Shown: positions 17,235-27,541, numbered from the stretch's first letter. The stretch: 64,000 nt of DNA from Geminocystis sp. NIES-3709 (GCF_001548115.1 NZ_AP014821.1:1863262-1927261); one strand, 5' to 3'. A program made the numbers and translations. The notes: a model not told the origin generated them from the sequence alone.

Positions 17235-19574
17235 ATGGTTTCTCTACTTAATCCTCCAGAATCAAAAATTACTGATACAATCACGATCGATGTTAATGGA
17301 ATGAAATGTGCAGGATGCGTTAAAGCTGTAGAAAGGCAAATCATCCAACACAAAGGCATTATCTCCGCTAATGTCAATCTAATAACCTCTGTTGCTTTAA
17401 TTGAGTATGAAAGTTCGATCGTACAACCAGAAACCTTAGCAAAAAAATTGACGGCTGTAGGATTTCCTTCTCAAGTGAGAGTTATCGATGACGATTTTGA
17501 GAATCATCAAGAGAAAATACAAGAAAAAAGAAGATTAGAACGCAAAACTCAGGAATATCAGTTAATTAGTGCCATTTTTTTACTAATTTTTTCTTCTATT
17601 GGACATTTGCACCATTTAGGTATTCATTCCTTACATTGGTTAACAAATATCTGGTTTCATTGGGGTTTAGCTACGGCTAGTTTATTGATTCCGGGTAGAG
17701 AAATTTTGCTCAACGGATGGCAGGGTTTATGGCAAAGAAAACCGAATATGAATAGTTTAGTCGGGTTGGGTACTACCTGTGCCTATCTAGCTAGTTGTGT
17801 GGCATTGATTTATCCTTCCTTGGGATGGGAATGTTTTTTTGATGAACCAGTGATGTTATTAGGGTTTATTTTTTTAGGTAGGGTGTTAGAATCAAGAGCT
17901 AGAAGTCGTGCGATCGAGTCTTTAGAAGATTTATTAAGTATTCGCCCTCAATTTGCTCGTTTAATCGGTAAAATTAACTCAAATCAAGATCAAGGATTAG
18001 AAATTCCTGCGGTACAAGTTAAACCTCAAGAATGGGTTAGAGTTTTATCAGGAGAGCAGTTTCCCGTAGATGGTATTATTATCGAAGGAGAAACCACCGT
18101 AGATGAATCTTTATTGACAGGAGAATCCTTACCCGTATTTAAGAAAAAAGGAGATAAAGTTTCGGCAGGTACGATCAATCATTCAGGTATGATTATCTTA
18201 GAAGCAGTAAAAACAGGCAAAAATACTGTTTTGAGTCAAATTATCAACACCGTAGAAAATGCTCAAACTCGCAAAGCACCTGTACAAAAATTGGCGGACA
18301 CCGTATCAGGTTATTTTACTTATACCATTATCTCGATCGCCTTGTTAGTTTTTTGTTTTTGGTACTTTTGGGGGACACAAATTTGGTCAAATCTTCTCCT
18401 CGAATTACACACCAGTAGGATGATTTTGAGTCTCAAATTAGCCATTGATGTCTTAGTTATAGCTTGTCCTTGTGCATTAGGTTTAGCTACTCCCACAGCG
18501 ATTTTAGTCGGCACTACTACTGGGGCAGAAAATGGGTTATTAATTAAAGGAGGAGATGTGCTAGAACAAGTTAAGAATTTAAGTACGATCGTATTTGACA
18601 AAACAGGCACATTAACTCAAGGATACCCTGAAATCATTGAAATTATACCTTTTTGCTCTCTCTCAGAAACAGAAATTTTACAGATAGCGGCTAGTTTAGA
18701 AATCGTTACTAATCATCCCCTCGCCAAAGCTATCGTCAATAAATCTCAACAATTAACCCTTGATACTCTCCCCATGGAATCTCTCACTAACTGTGCAGGT
18801 AGAGGAGTTAAAGGCAAAATCGGAGAAGATTGGTTTTATCTTGGTAATCGATCGTGGTTAGATGATCATAACATCAAAATTGACCCTACAATAATCTTTC
18901 AAAATGAGCAACGGGCAGTAGAAGGCAAAATCGTTGTCTATCTAGCAAAAAATAGCGTTTTAATGGGCTTAATGACTTTTTCGGATAAAACTAGACCTGA
19001 TGCACAAAGTACGGTTAAAACCTTGGAAAATATGGGCTTAGACGTAATCATGATGAGTGGAGATCAACCTTTGACAGCTCAATATATTGCTCAAAAATTA
19101 GGTATAAAAACTTATTACGGTGGCTTAACTCCCTCCGATAAAAGCGACTTAATCACTAAAATTCAACAACAGTCAGAAAATATAGTGGCAATGGTGGGAG
19201 ATGGTGTGAATGATGCACCAGCCATGATGACTGCTCAATTTGCGATCGCCATGAATCAAGGTTCAGAAGTAGCCATAAAAACTGCAGGAATCGTCTTGAC
19301 TAGGGGAAAATTAAAAGATGTGGTAACGGCTATTAATTTAAGTAAACTTACCCTGAGAAAAATTCAACAGAACTTATTTTGGGCATTAAGTTATAATCTC
19401 ATTGCTATACCCATTGCGGGAGGAAGTTTATTAAGGTATCATCACATTTTATTGAATCCTGCTAGTGCTGGAGCGTTAATGGCGGTAAGTTCAATTATTG
19501 TAGTAACAAACTCCTTGCTTCTAAAATATCAATTTCGTCAAATGGAGAATTCAAAATTAACTCATAATACCTAA
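17235..19574 (+). CDS. ctaA: Copper-translocating P1B-type ATPase (CtaA-like)
   Basis: A 779-residue heavy-metal P-type ATPase. An N-terminal heavy-metal-associated domain has GMKCAGC with Cys25 and Cys28; the metal-channel motif CPC lies at 411-413; the phosphorylated Asp is 455 in DKTGTLT; TNHPLA and GDGVNDAPA complete the nucleotide and hinge sites. CPC plus this metal-binding domain indicates Cu(I). Cyanobacteria have two such pumps, CtaA in the plasma membrane (import towards plastocyanin and oxidase) and PacS in thylakoids. Overall resemblance, including NMNSLVGLGTT, favours CtaA, but PacS cannot be ruled out. No copper chaperone gene is adjacent. Confidence 0.88.
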   Translation: MVSLLNPPESKITDTITIDVNGMKCAGCVKAVERQIIQHKGIISANVNLITSVALIEYESSIVQPETLAKKLTAVGFPSQVRVIDDDFENHQEKIQEKRRLERKTQEYQLISAIFLLIFSSIGHLHHLGIHSLHWLTNIWFHWGLATASLLIPGREILLNGWQGLWQRKPNMNSLVGLGTTCAYLASCVALIYPSLGWECFFDEPVMLLGFIFLGRVLESRARSRAIESLEDLLSIRPQFARLIGKINSNQDQGLEIPAVQVKPQEWVRVLSGEQFPVDGIIIEGETTVDESLLTGESLPVFKKKGDKVSAGTINHSGMIILEAVKTGKNTVLSQIINTVENAQTRKAPVQKLADTVSGYFTYTIISIALLVFCFWYFWGTQIWSNLLLELHTSRMILSLKLAIDVLVIACPCALGLATPTAILVGTTTGAENGLLIKGGDVLEQVKNLSTIVFDKTGTLTQGYPEIIEIIPFCSLSETEILQIAASLEIVTNHPLAKAIVNKSQQLTLDTLPMESLTNCAGRGVKGKIGEDWFYLGNRSWLDDHNIKIDPTIIFQNEQRAVEGKIVVYLAKNSVLMGLMTFSDKTRPDAQSTVKTLENMGLDVIMMSGDQPLTAQYIAQKLGIKTYYGGLTPSDKSDLITKIQQQSENIVAMVGDGVNDAPAMMTAQFAIAMNQGSEVAIKTAGIVLTRGKLKDVVTAINLSKLTLRKIQQNLFWALSYNLIAIPIAGGSLLRYHHILLNPASAGALMAVSSIIVVTNSLLLKYQFRQMENSKLTHNT

Positions 19575-19671
19575 TTGTTAATTGTCTTTGCTTTTTGGGA
19601 TAAACTAAAAGAAGATACCGAAACTTTACAAAAACTTTGTAATTATTGCAATAACTACTTAAGTGTCAATA

Positions 19672-20121
19672 ATGACTCCAATTCCAGCCCAACCTCATAA
19701 AGCTCATATACTAATAGTCGAAGATGATAAAGGGAGACGAGAAATTCTTCTTAGAAAAAGTAAATATTCTTTAGGAAGATCACAACAGTCTGACATTCGT
19801 ATTCATTCTCCTTTTGTTTCTCGTCATCATGCGACAATGGTTAGACAATTTGATGAACAAGGCTATACTTATTATGATATTTTAGATGGTGATGGTCATA
19901 ATAATGTCAGTGCTAACGGTATTTTAGTGAATGGTAGAAAAGTTAATAATCAGCAATTGAAAAATGGAGATAAAGTTGTTTTTGGCCCTCAAGTTTTTGT
20001 AATATATCAACATTGTCAAAGAGATATTTTTCCTTCTTTACCCCCTGATGATCCTTTTGATATTACTTTAATTGATCCTGCTATGATGATTGCAGATTGG
20101 GAAGAAGAAATAACAAGTTAG
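19672..20121 (+). CDS. FHA-domain protein
   Basis: A 149-residue protein that is little more than one forkhead-associated domain (about residues 25-115), a phosphothreonine-binding module. The family motifs are visible: SLGRSQQSDIRI, SRHHA and a shortened NGILVNGRKV. The C-terminal 30 residues are acidic and Asp/Pro-rich. It presumably reads out Ser/Thr kinase signalling, partner unknown. A GTG start at 19663 is possible; the ATG at 19672 is preferred. A small hairpin with a U-run follows its stop. Confidence 0.88.
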   Translation: MTPIPAQPHKAHILIVEDDKGRREILLRKSKYSLGRSQQSDIRIHSPFVSRHHATMVRQFDEQGYTYYDILDGDGHNNVSANGILVNGRKVNNQQLKNGDKVVFGPQVFVIYQHCQRDIFPSLPPDDPFDITLIDPAMMIADWEEEITS

Positions 20122-20130
20122 TAATTAGAC

Positions 20131-20149
20131 AAACTTGAAAAAGTTTTTT
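20131..20149 (+). terminator. Candidate weak terminator after the FHA gene
   Basis: AAACTT (20131-20136), a GAAA tetraloop and AAGTTT (20141-20146) form a perfect six-pair stem followed by TTT, ten bases after the FHA stop codon. The stem is almost all A-T, so strength is doubtful. Confidence 0.45.
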
Positions 20150-20340
20150 CTTAGGGGGGAAGTATTAGTTCAACAATAAACAATGTAAAATTGATAGTTA
20201 CCTCTGGCTAAAAGGGGGATACTTTAAATCTTGAATGGATAAATAGTCAATTATTAATTATCAATATTAATACAAATAGTTGAATTATCTTTGCCTCTTT
20301 GCGAGAGAAAAAGTCAAGTTTTGCATATATTAATTTAGGC

Positions 20341-21414
20341 TTATTTTTTTTCTTTAGTTAAGAATTTTTCAATAATTTCTGCCAAAATTTTAGCACTATC
20401 TATTAAAGCTAAATTACTAGCTTTTTCTCCCATATCTGCTAATTTATCAGAATTATTTAACAAATCCAACACCGTTTTACTAAGTAAATCTGAGGTTAAT
20501 TGATCTTGTCTGAATAGTAATGAAGCTCCACTATTAACAAATTCTTGTCCGTTGTAAAATTGATGATCTTCAGCGGCAAAAGGATAAGGTATTAGTATAG
20601 AAGGAGTTTTGGTAATAGCTAATTCGGTTAATGTACCGGCACCCGATCGACTTATAGCTATATTCGCCCGTTGTAGTAATCCTGCCATGTTATCATAAAA
20701 AGGCATCTCCAAGTATCGATCGTGATGCAAAGTGTCAATTTCATTGTCTTGTGTTCCCGTTAAATGAACTATATAAGCTCCAATTTCTAGTAAATAGGGC
20801 GCTGATAGTCTCACTAATTTATTAAGTCCTATAGCCCCTTGTGAACCGCCTACAGCAACAATTAAAGGCACATCATCAGGGATATTCAAGTCTAAGGGTT
20901 GTGGTGATAAAAACTCTTCTCTGATGGGGGTACTTATCCATCGAGTTTTTGCTTTTGGTAAATATTTACTTGTACCATTAAAACCAATGCCCACCAGATT
21001 ACACCAACTACCAAATAATTTTGTTACTTTTCCGGGTATATAGTTAGATTCGTGTAAAATGACGGGAATTTTCGCTAATTTTGCCCCAATAATAGCAGGA
21101 GCGGCGATATAACCTCCTGTCGTAAATACTATGTCTATTTTTCTTGATTTTATTAATTTATAAGTTTTGACGATCGCCTTGAGCATCTTTAGCATTACAA
21201 GAATAGTCTTAATGCCGAATTTAGTTTGAAAACCATCAATATCAACGGTAAAAAGAGGATAAGATTTAGGTACGAAGGAAGTTTCGAGACGATGAGGTAC
21301 TCCCAACCATGAAATATTATAACTAGGTAATTGTTGAGCAACAGCTAAAGCGGGGAATAAATGTCCCCCAGTGCCACTAGCGGCGATTAATAAGTTAGGA
21401 TTGTTAACAGACAC
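20341..21414 (-). CDS. murG: UDP-GlcNAc:lipid-pyrophosphoryl-MurNAc-pentapeptide transferase MurG
   Basis: A 357-residue GT28 glycosyltransferase that converts lipid I to lipid II on the cytoplasmic face of the membrane during peptidoglycan synthesis. The N-terminal glycine loop SGTGGH (13-18), a second glycine-rich loop GGSQGAIGLN, and the C-terminal SRSGAGTLTEL and PYPFAAEDHQ motifs that hold UDP-GlcNAc are all present. The start is a GTG giving MSVNNPN; no earlier ATG fits. It is a solitary gene rather than part of a dcw cluster, as is usual in cyanobacteria. Confidence 0.96.
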   Translation of the reverse strand: MSVNNPNLLIAASGTGGHLFPALAVAQQLPSYNISWLGVPHRLETSFVPKSYPLFTVDIDGFQTKFGIKTILVMLKMLKAIVKTYKLIKSRKIDIVFTTGGYIAAPAIIGAKLAKIPVILHESNYIPGKVTKLFGSWCNLVGIGFNGTSKYLPKAKTRWISTPIREEFLSPQPLDLNIPDDVPLIVAVGGSQGAIGLNKLVRLSAPYLLEIGAYIVHLTGTQDNEIDTLHHDRYLEMPFYDNMAGLLQRANIAISRSGAGTLTELAITKTPSILIPYPFAAEDHQFYNGQEFVNSGASLLFRQDQLTSDLLSKTVLDLLNNSDKLADMGEKASNLALIDSAKILAEIIEKFLTKEKK

Positions 21415-21699
21415 AGTATATTAATGAAAACAGGTTACGGAAAGTCAATTATACCAGTAGTCAGGAGATGAAGATAGAGACGTTTTGAGAAAACTGTCTA
21501 TCACAAAATTGAGGATTTGAAGAATATTATTTTTCAGGAATAATTTATGATTACTGTACAAACATTAAATTTATTTATATATTGGGTGAGAAATACTGAT
21601 AGTTGATAGCTAATAGCTCACTGCTATACTTTGAAAGAGTAGATTTTAAGCTGATAACTAAAGGCTTCATTCGTCAATCTAACCAACGGGGAAAAAAAG

Positions 21700-22527
21700 A
21701 TGATTTATTTTTGGCAGGAAGTATATAATTTTTGTCGGCAAATAACCCACCGTATCGGAGAAAAGTTATTAGAAGATTTTGCCCAACTAGAGGCAACTCG
21801 TAAAGCGGATGGTAGTTTGGTGACGGAGGCAGATAAATGGGCGGATTCTGAATTGAGAAAGGCAATCAAGCAATGTTTTCCCACTCACGGAGTGTTGACA
21901 GAAGAAACTGAGCATATTTTACCTTCGACAGAATGGTGTTGGGTGATTGATCCCATTGACGGTACAACTAATTTTACCAGAGGTATTCCTATTTGGGGTA
22001 TCTCGATCGGATTACTTTTTCAAGGAATACCAGTGTTTGGATTTGTTCATTTTCCACAAATTCAGCAGACATATCACGGTTATTATTACGGAAATACGGG
22101 CTTAACTGGGCCTAAAGGTGCTTTTCTCAACAATACTCTTATTTATACTAGTCATGATGCACCTAGTTTTAATCACGTTTTTATGTTATGCAATAGAAGT
22201 TTGGATATACTAAGAAATCATTTTCCTTGCAAAATTAGGATAACCGGAGTAACAAGCTATGATTTAATTTCAGTAGCTTATGGTGCTACATTAGGTGCGA
22301 TCGAAGCTAGTCCAAAAATTTGGGATATTGCTGGAGCTTATCCTATCTTAAGGGCAGCAGGGGGAAATTTAGTTCATTTAGAGCAGGAAGTCGCTTTTCC
22401 TTTAACAATAGGATTGAATTATGGTGAGATAAGTTTTCCCTGTTTAGCGGTGGCACAAGAAAATCTCATCCCTATATTTAAGCCTTTAGTTGATGCTATT
22501 CGACAAAAAAAGTCTTTAGTTTTTTAA
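21700..22527 (+). CDS. Inositol monophosphatase family phosphatase
   Basis: A 275-residue Mg2+-dependent phosphatase. Motif 1, DPIDGTTNF, gives Asp84 and Asp87; the upstream metal ligand Glu is in TEET (68-69); motif 2 is WDIAGAYPILRAAGG. The family hydrolyses inositol phosphates, histidinol phosphate or nucleotide 3',5'-bisphosphates. Sequence alone does not settle which. A histidine gene (hisIE) is nearby but not in operon, so histidinol-phosphatase is only a weak suggestion. It starts with MIYFWQEVYNF and has no signal peptide. Confidence 0.88.
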   Translation: MIYFWQEVYNFCRQITHRIGEKLLEDFAQLEATRKADGSLVTEADKWADSELRKAIKQCFPTHGVLTEETEHILPSTEWCWVIDPIDGTTNFTRGIPIWGISIGLLFQGIPVFGFVHFPQIQQTYHGYYYGNTGLTGPKGAFLNNTLIYTSHDAPSFNHVFMLCNRSLDILRNHFPCKIRITGVTSYDLISVAYGATLGAIEASPKIWDIAGAYPILRAAGGNLVHLEQEVAFPLTIGLNYGEISFPCLAVAQENLIPIFKPLVDAIRQKKSLVF

Positions 22528-22672
22528 CTAACTGATATTATCTAAAAAAACTCAAGTTTGAGATTAACTACCATAAAAATATCCATTAGAAAAGTGGAGA
22601 TATAGAGAAGAATATTAAGGATTTCCCTATGAAAATTTATTTTATTTTTAATTCTCCATCAAATCTAATAAT

Positions 22673-24076
22673 TTATAAATGATTTTTTTGAGTAAATAGA
22701 AATATTTTATCTTTTTCAAAGACTAAGTTAAAGTTATTTTTACTTTTTAGAAAGTCTATTAGTTTTTGCATTTCTTCTTTAGAACTATACCCTGTTGGGT
22801 TATCTAAATTTAATAAAATATAATCATATTCGTCGATTTTATCATAATTAATATTATCGATCGCCAATCCCACTACTTCACGATGAGTTAAATGGGGTGC
22901 ATATTGAGGAGCAGTTAATACCGATCCATTTTTGTTTATTATACTAATAGCTTCATTACTTGATCGCCATGTATGTAAATTTTTTAGATATAAAGCATTA
23001 GGAAAAAAGTATAAATATTTAGCTAAAGCAAGAAAAGCAATTAAAGACCAAATTCTTATTTTAAGATTAGAATTAAACCATGTTTGATGATTGGATAAAC
23101 TAGCAATTACTGTTAGAATTAAAAAAGGAATGATGGGCAAAGAATACTGATGAATTAAATCTTTTTGTGGTTGATAATCTGTCAATAAATTAAGAAATAA
23201 AGTAGGAATTGCTGGAATTAAAGTAGTTAATTCTTGCCTTGATAACACAGGAGTAACCGGAATAAATAATAAGAATAAATATTCAAGATTTGTCTCGGTG
23301 AATAGATAAGATAAAATAATGTGAGGTTTTAAAATTAAATTCAGTGCAATTTCCTTAACAGAATCTCCTAAAAAACTATATCGACTAACAGCTGCCACTT
23401 CTTCACCACTAAAAGTAGGAATAATTAATTGAGTAGCTATGATAAACCAAAAAATACCACTAAAAAGAGCAATAATTCCATAAGTTTTTTGACGATAAAA
23501 AAAGATTAACCATATACCCATCATGGTTATATTTAATGCCAAAACAGCTTTACATCCTAAAATTAAAATAATTGAGATAACAAACCAAATAATTTTATTT
23601 AATCTTACAGCTAAAATAGCGGTAAAAAATAAGGGAATAGCGATTACTTCTGGATGAAAATCAAATAAATTAACGTTAAAAATTAAAGGATATAATATGT
23701 AAATTAAACAAACAGTTTTTGCCTTAGCATCTTTTAATTCCATTAATTTTCCTAAATGCCAAATGGGTAATATTGCGATTGATAAAGCAAAAGCCTGTAC
23801 AATAAATAACCAATAAATAGTAGGAAAAATTAAGTATAAAGGAGCAATAAGATATAAAATCCATGCGGCATGATCTCCTAAAATATGTAATTGTCGAAAA
23901 CTAATATAAGGATTCTTTTCTTGAGAAATAAGATAAATTCCGTTATCAAAAATTCCTAAGTCAAACCCATGAGAATTAAACAAAATGTGACGGATACTAC
24001 TAGATAAAAATAAAAGAAAAAAACTAAAAATAATATAATACTTGACTTTATCAAATTGAATAGAAGATGTCTGCAT
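22673..24076 (-). CDS. DUF2079 polytopic membrane protein
   Basis: A 467-residue protein with roughly ten hydrophobic segments. Near the N-terminus, HGFDLGIFDNGIYLIS and a later NLFDFHPEVIAIPL match the DUF2079 family, distantly related to GT-C-type glycosyltransferases such as Arg-modifying ArnT and mannosyltransferases. The acidic DLGIFDN motif in the first periplasmic loop fits the GT-C active-site position. The C-terminal 90 residues form a soluble domain (TAPQYAPHLTHRE). Donor and acceptor are unknown. Transcribed alone. Confidence 0.8.
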   Translation of the reverse strand: MQTSSIQFDKVKYYIIFSFFLLFLSSSIRHILFNSHGFDLGIFDNGIYLISQEKNPYISFRQLHILGDHAAWILYLIAPLYLIFPTIYWLFIVQAFALSIAILPIWHLGKLMELKDAKAKTVCLIYILYPLIFNVNLFDFHPEVIAIPLFFTAILAVRLNKIIWFVISIILILGCKAVLALNITMMGIWLIFFYRQKTYGIIALFSGIFWFIIATQLIIPTFSGEEVAAVSRYSFLGDSVKEIALNLILKPHIILSYLFTETNLEYLFLLFIPVTPVLSRQELTTLIPAIPTLFLNLLTDYQPQKDLIHQYSLPIIPFLILTVIASLSNHQTWFNSNLKIRIWSLIAFLALAKYLYFFPNALYLKNLHTWRSSNEAISIINKNGSVLTAPQYAPHLTHREVVGLAIDNINYDKIDEYDYILLNLDNPTGYSSKEEMQKLIDFLKSKNNFNLVFEKDKIFLFTQKNHL

Positions 24077-24259
24077 ACTGACGGTATTTTGTTAAAAACA
24101 TTTAATTATTATTACTCAATAAATCCTCAATATGATAGCAGTAGAGAAAAGAAGTTCAGAGATTGTTTATCAAAATATTCTAAGAAGAACTTTTGTCACC
24201 CAATCCTGATAAAATGGTGATGTGATAAATTTTAGTCAATTATAAACCCTAATTTTACA

Positions 24260-24910
24260 ATGTCTATTAATCCTTCCATTCCTCTTACTCAATCAATTCC
24301 CATTGATAAAATTAAATACAATGAGCAAGGATTAGTACCAGCTATCACTCAAGACTACCTTGATGGTACAGTTTTAATGATGGCGTGGATGAATGAAGAA
24401 TCTCTCCAAAAAACTTTAGAGACTGGCGAAGGATGGTATTGGAGTCGCTCTCGTGACGAATTATGGCATAAAGGGGCAACTTCTGGACATATTCAAAAAG
24501 TAAAAACTATTCGTTATGACTGTGATAGTGATGCTCTTTTATTGAGTATAGAGCAAATAGGTGATGTAGCTTGTCACACTGGAGAAAGAAGCTGTTTTCA
24601 TCAAATTGATCATTCTAAATCTGCACCACCAGCAGATACCTTATCAGAATTATACAAGTTAATTTGCGATCGAAAAGAACATCCTGTAGAAAGTTCTTAT
24701 ACCTGTAAATTATACGAAGGGGGAGATAATAAAATTTTAAAAAAAATAGGAGAAGAAGCGGCGGAAGTAGTAATGGCTTGTAAAGATGATAATCCAGAAG
24801 AAATAGCCGGAGAAGTCGCTGACTTGTTTTATCATACCTTAGTTGCCCTAGCCTATCATCAAGTTAATCTCCGAGACGTTTATAAAAAGCTCCAAGAAAG
24901 AAGACGTTAA
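24260..24910 (+). CDS. hisIE: Bifunctional phosphoribosyl-AMP cyclohydrolase / phosphoribosyl-ATP diphosphatase
   Basis: A 216-residue fusion catalysing the second and third steps of histidine biosynthesis. The N-terminal HisI half (about 15-115) has the [18 protein letters not shown] signature and zinc ligands in YDCDSDA and CHTGERSCF. The C-terminal HisE half (about 125-216) has [13 protein letters not shown] and EVADLFYH for Mg-PPi chemistry. Both active sites look complete and the length is standard. It is monocistronic here. Confidence 0.97.
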   Translation: MSINPSIPLTQSIPIDKIKYNEQGLVPAITQDYLDGTVLMMAWMNEESLQKTLETGEGWYWSRSRDELWHKGATSGHIQKVKTIRYDCDSDALLLSIEQIGDVACHTGERSCFHQIDHSKSAPPADTLSELYKLICDRKEHPVESSYTCKLYEGGDNKILKKIGEEAAEVVMACKDDNPEEIAGEVADLFYHTLVALAYHQVNLRDVYKKLQERRR

Positions 24911-25061
24911 TAATGGATAATTAACAAAGAAAAATCACTAATGTCTTATTTCTCATTTTTTATAAAGTTTTATTGCATAATTAGTTTAAGAAATGTGATT
25001 TATAATACCATATCCTAAATATATAAAATATCATTATATTTTTCAGAGGTATTTAGATAAC

Positions 25062-26135
25062 ATGGCTAGAAGAAAAACCGGAACAACTACAGGTTTAATG
25101 ACTCCCAAATCAAAAGTTAATGTGTCTCTCACAGAAAAAGCACTAGAAACTTTAGAAACAATGACGAAAGAAACTGGTTTAACTAAATCAGCATTATTTG
25201 AGAGTATTTTAACGGGTAATATTTCCGTTTCTAGTCAACATTTAAAGTTAGTAGATAATACTCCAGAAAAAACAGGTGAAGTTAAGAAAATTGAGGAAGA
25301 TAAGGATACTGCTAATAATATTATTAGTCAACAATTAGAGCAACATAAACAACAGATAAAAAATTTAGAACAAGAAGTTATTAAACAGAATAATTTAGTT
25401 TCAGAAAAAAATCAATTAAATGAATCTTTAGAATCAGCTTTACAGGAAAAAGAATCACACATTAAAACTTTAGAGTCAGAATTAGAAAATAAGAAAAAAG
25501 AAGATAAAAATATCATTAATAAACTATCAGGTAATGAGCAAAAATTGATAGAAAAAGAAACAGAATTAGCTACTATTAAAACACAGTTAGAACAACTAAA
25601 TAATAATTTAAAAATTAAAGAAGATGAATTAAAGAAATTATCGGAGGTTGAAGAATCATTAAGCATAAAGACGAAAGTTATTGAAGAATTAACTCAAAAA
25701 ATAAGTTATTTTGAGCAAGAAATTGACAAATCTACTAACAGTGATAAATCATTACAAGATGAGTTAACAAAATTTGAAAAACAAATCCAAGAAGCTCAAG
25801 ATAAGTATAATGATTTACGATCTGAATTAAATGATAAAAATAATTTTATTAATTCTTTAAATCAGAAATTATCTCAACAGGAAAGTATTATTAATCAACT
25901 TAATCAACAAATTAAAAACCAAAAAGAAGTAATCCAACAGTGGGAAACTGAAGGTAATAACTTAAGATTAAATTATGAGCAGAATCAACGTTTATTAGAA
26001 GCTAATTTGAAGACTATTAATGAACAACAAAAACTAACAATTCATTATTTAGAATCGAGAGTTGCTCAATTAGAAACAGTTTCTACTATCGGTGAACAAG
26101 CTTTAAATAAATGGCGATCGAAATTATATAATTAA
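25062..26135 (+). CDS. Ribbon-helix-helix-like protein with long coiled coil
   Basis: A 357-residue protein I cannot assign to a named family. Residues about 15-52 (KVNVSLTEKALETLETM and GLTKSALFESIL) look like a ribbon-helix-helix/CopG DNA-binding fold: a beta strand and two helices. From about residue 70 to 345 it is an almost continuous Glu/Lys/Gln/Asn-rich coiled coil, ending RVAQLETVSTIGEQALNKW. That combination suggests a dimeric DNA-tethering or filament-like protein, which is inference. No signal peptide or membrane span. A strong hairpin terminator follows. Confidence 0.75.
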   Translation: MARRKTGTTTGLMTPKSKVNVSLTEKALETLETMTKETGLTKSALFESILTGNISVSSQHLKLVDNTPEKTGEVKKIEEDKDTANNIISQQLEQHKQQIKNLEQEVIKQNNLVSEKNQLNESLESALQEKESHIKTLESELENKKKEDKNIINKLSGNEQKLIEKETELATIKTQLEQLNNNLKIKEDELKKLSEVEESLSIKTKVIEELTQKISYFEQEIDKSTNSDKSLQDELTKFEKQIQEAQDKYNDLRSELNDKNNFINSLNQKLSQQESIINQLNQQIKNQKEVIQQWETEGNNLRLNYEQNQRLLEANLKTINEQQKLTIHYLESRVAQLETVSTIGEQALNKWRSKLYN

Positions 26136-26155
26136 TTAAAGAAATTATTTTGACT

Positions 26156-26189
26156 AACCTACCCTTATGTGTATGAAGGGAGGTTTTTA
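26156..26189 (+). terminator. Intrinsic terminator after the coiled-coil gene
   Basis: AACCT-A-CCCTT (26156-26166) pairs with AAGGG-AGGTT (26176-26185) with one bulged A and a nine-base loop, followed by TTT. It begins 21 bases after the stop codon and has the layout of a Rho-independent terminator. Confidence 0.75.
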
Positions 26190-26339
26190 ATTATAGTCAT
26201 TAAAAATAAGAATGAAACAGTTTAATAATATTAAAAATTTTCAAAAATCTTGATTGGTGCACAATGGCCACCTTACATAATTTCTCTAACTGTCTCAGTG
26301 TTATTTTAACTAACTATATTTATTTTTCAAACTAATTAT

Positions 26340-27506
26340 ATGACTCAAATTAGATCCTTATATGATGTTATTGTTATTGGTGGTGGCTTGACAGGTTCGG
26401 CATTAAGTTACGAATTAGCTAAACAAAATTTTCAAGTTTTATTATTAGAAAAAGATCAAATTTTTAATAACGCTACAGTCTATAGTTATGGTGGTATTTC
26501 TTATTGGTGTGGCAGTGATAAATTAACTAATCAATTATGTGATGAAGGTATTAATATTCACCGTCAATTGAGTGCAGAATTAGAAGCAAATACAGAATTT
26601 AGAGAAATAGATTTATTATTTACGATCGAACCTAATCAAAATCCTACCGAAACTTTCAATAATTATCAATCTTTTTTTGTTAAACCACAATTATTAGATG
26701 TTAGCACAACTGTTGAATTAGAACCTTTAATTAATCCAAATGGGATAGTCGGTTCATTACGATTTCCTCAAGGTCATGTTAATCCAGAAAAAACTATATT
26801 AGCATATCAAAAAGCCTTTGTAAAACTAGGAGGAAAAATTGAAAAAGAATTAGTGATTTCTGTTGAAAAAAAAGATGATACAATTCAAGGAGTAAAAACT
26901 AAAAATAATCATTATTTGAGTAATCAAGTAATCCTTTGTGCCGGAGGATTTTCTCGTAAAATTCTACAAGATTTGAAAGTCAATTTACCCATTTATTTTA
27001 GCCATGCGCAATTAATTAAAACTCCTCCCTCAGACATCAAATTAAGTACGTTAGTAATGCCGGCTACAACGAAACGCCTTGACACTGAAAAACAATTAAC
27101 CTCCTCCTATATGGAGACGATATGGCAAAGCCCAAATGATATATTACAAGGAGATGTGCTGGAAGCTGGAGCAGTGCAATTTTTAGATGGTAGTTTTTGT
27201 TTAGGTCAAATCAGTCAAATTATCACAAATATCGATGCTAAAATTGATGCTATAGCTAGTGAAATGAAGATTAGAAAATCGATCGAGAAGATTTTACCTG
27301 CACTATCACAACTACAAGGACAATGGCATAACTGTCAAGTTGCCTTTACTCAAGGAATGCCTTTTAAAGTGGGAAAAATAGAGGAAATCGAAGGATTATC
27401 ATTGTTTTCGGGGTTTACCAGTCCATTTGTTTTTGTCCCTCCTTTAGCTCGACATTTTGCTAATTACTTAGCTTATAATAATAATGGTTTAGAATTTAGA
27501 ATTTAA
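26340..27506 (+). CDS. FAD-dependent oxidoreductase, DAO/glycine-oxidase family
   Basis: A 388-residue DAO-superfamily flavoenzyme. The N-terminal dinucleotide fold has IVIGGGLTGS (11-20) and LLLEKD, and a second nucleotide segment VILCAGGFSRKIL follows in the middle. It belongs with D-amino-acid dehydrogenase, glycine oxidase (ThiO) and sarcosine oxidase relatives; the substrate cannot be read. The C-terminal VAFTQGMPFKVGKI segment occupies the usual position of the substrate arginine/aromatic motif but looks atypical. No thiamine genes are adjacent. Confidence 0.8.
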   Translation: MTQIRSLYDVIVIGGGLTGSALSYELAKQNFQVLLLEKDQIFNNATVYSYGGISYWCGSDKLTNQLCDEGINIHRQLSAELEANTEFREIDLLFTIEPNQNPTETFNNYQSFFVKPQLLDVSTTVELEPLINPNGIVGSLRFPQGHVNPEKTILAYQKAFVKLGGKIEKELVISVEKKDDTIQGVKTKNNHYLSNQVILCAGGFSRKILQDLKVNLPIYFSHAQLIKTPPSDIKLSTLVMPATTKRLDTEKQLTSSYMETIWQSPNDILQGDVLEAGAVQFLDGSFCLGQISQIITNIDAKIDAIASEMKIRKSIEKILPALSQLQGQWHNCQVAFTQGMPFKVGKIEEIEGLSLFSGFTSPFVFVPPLARHFANYLAYNNNGLEFRI

Positions 27507-27515
27507 AATAATTTT

Positions 27516-27541
27516 GTTGGATTTCATTACTTCAATCCAAC
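27516..27541. repeat. Intergenic hairpin GTTGGATT...AATCCAAC
   Basis: A perfect 8-bp inverted repeat with a 10-base loop just after the oxidoreductase stop, followed by CTACAA. The form GTTGGxTT...AAxCCAACCTAC resembles a dispersed hairpin repeat I know from many cyanobacterial spacers. It may also serve as a terminator, though it has no U-tract. Confidence 0.55.

Noticed and set aside
24951-25028. 25-codon hydrophobic frame before the coiled-coil gene
   Set aside because: No ribosome site, and it does not resemble any small photosystem or membrane subunit I know.
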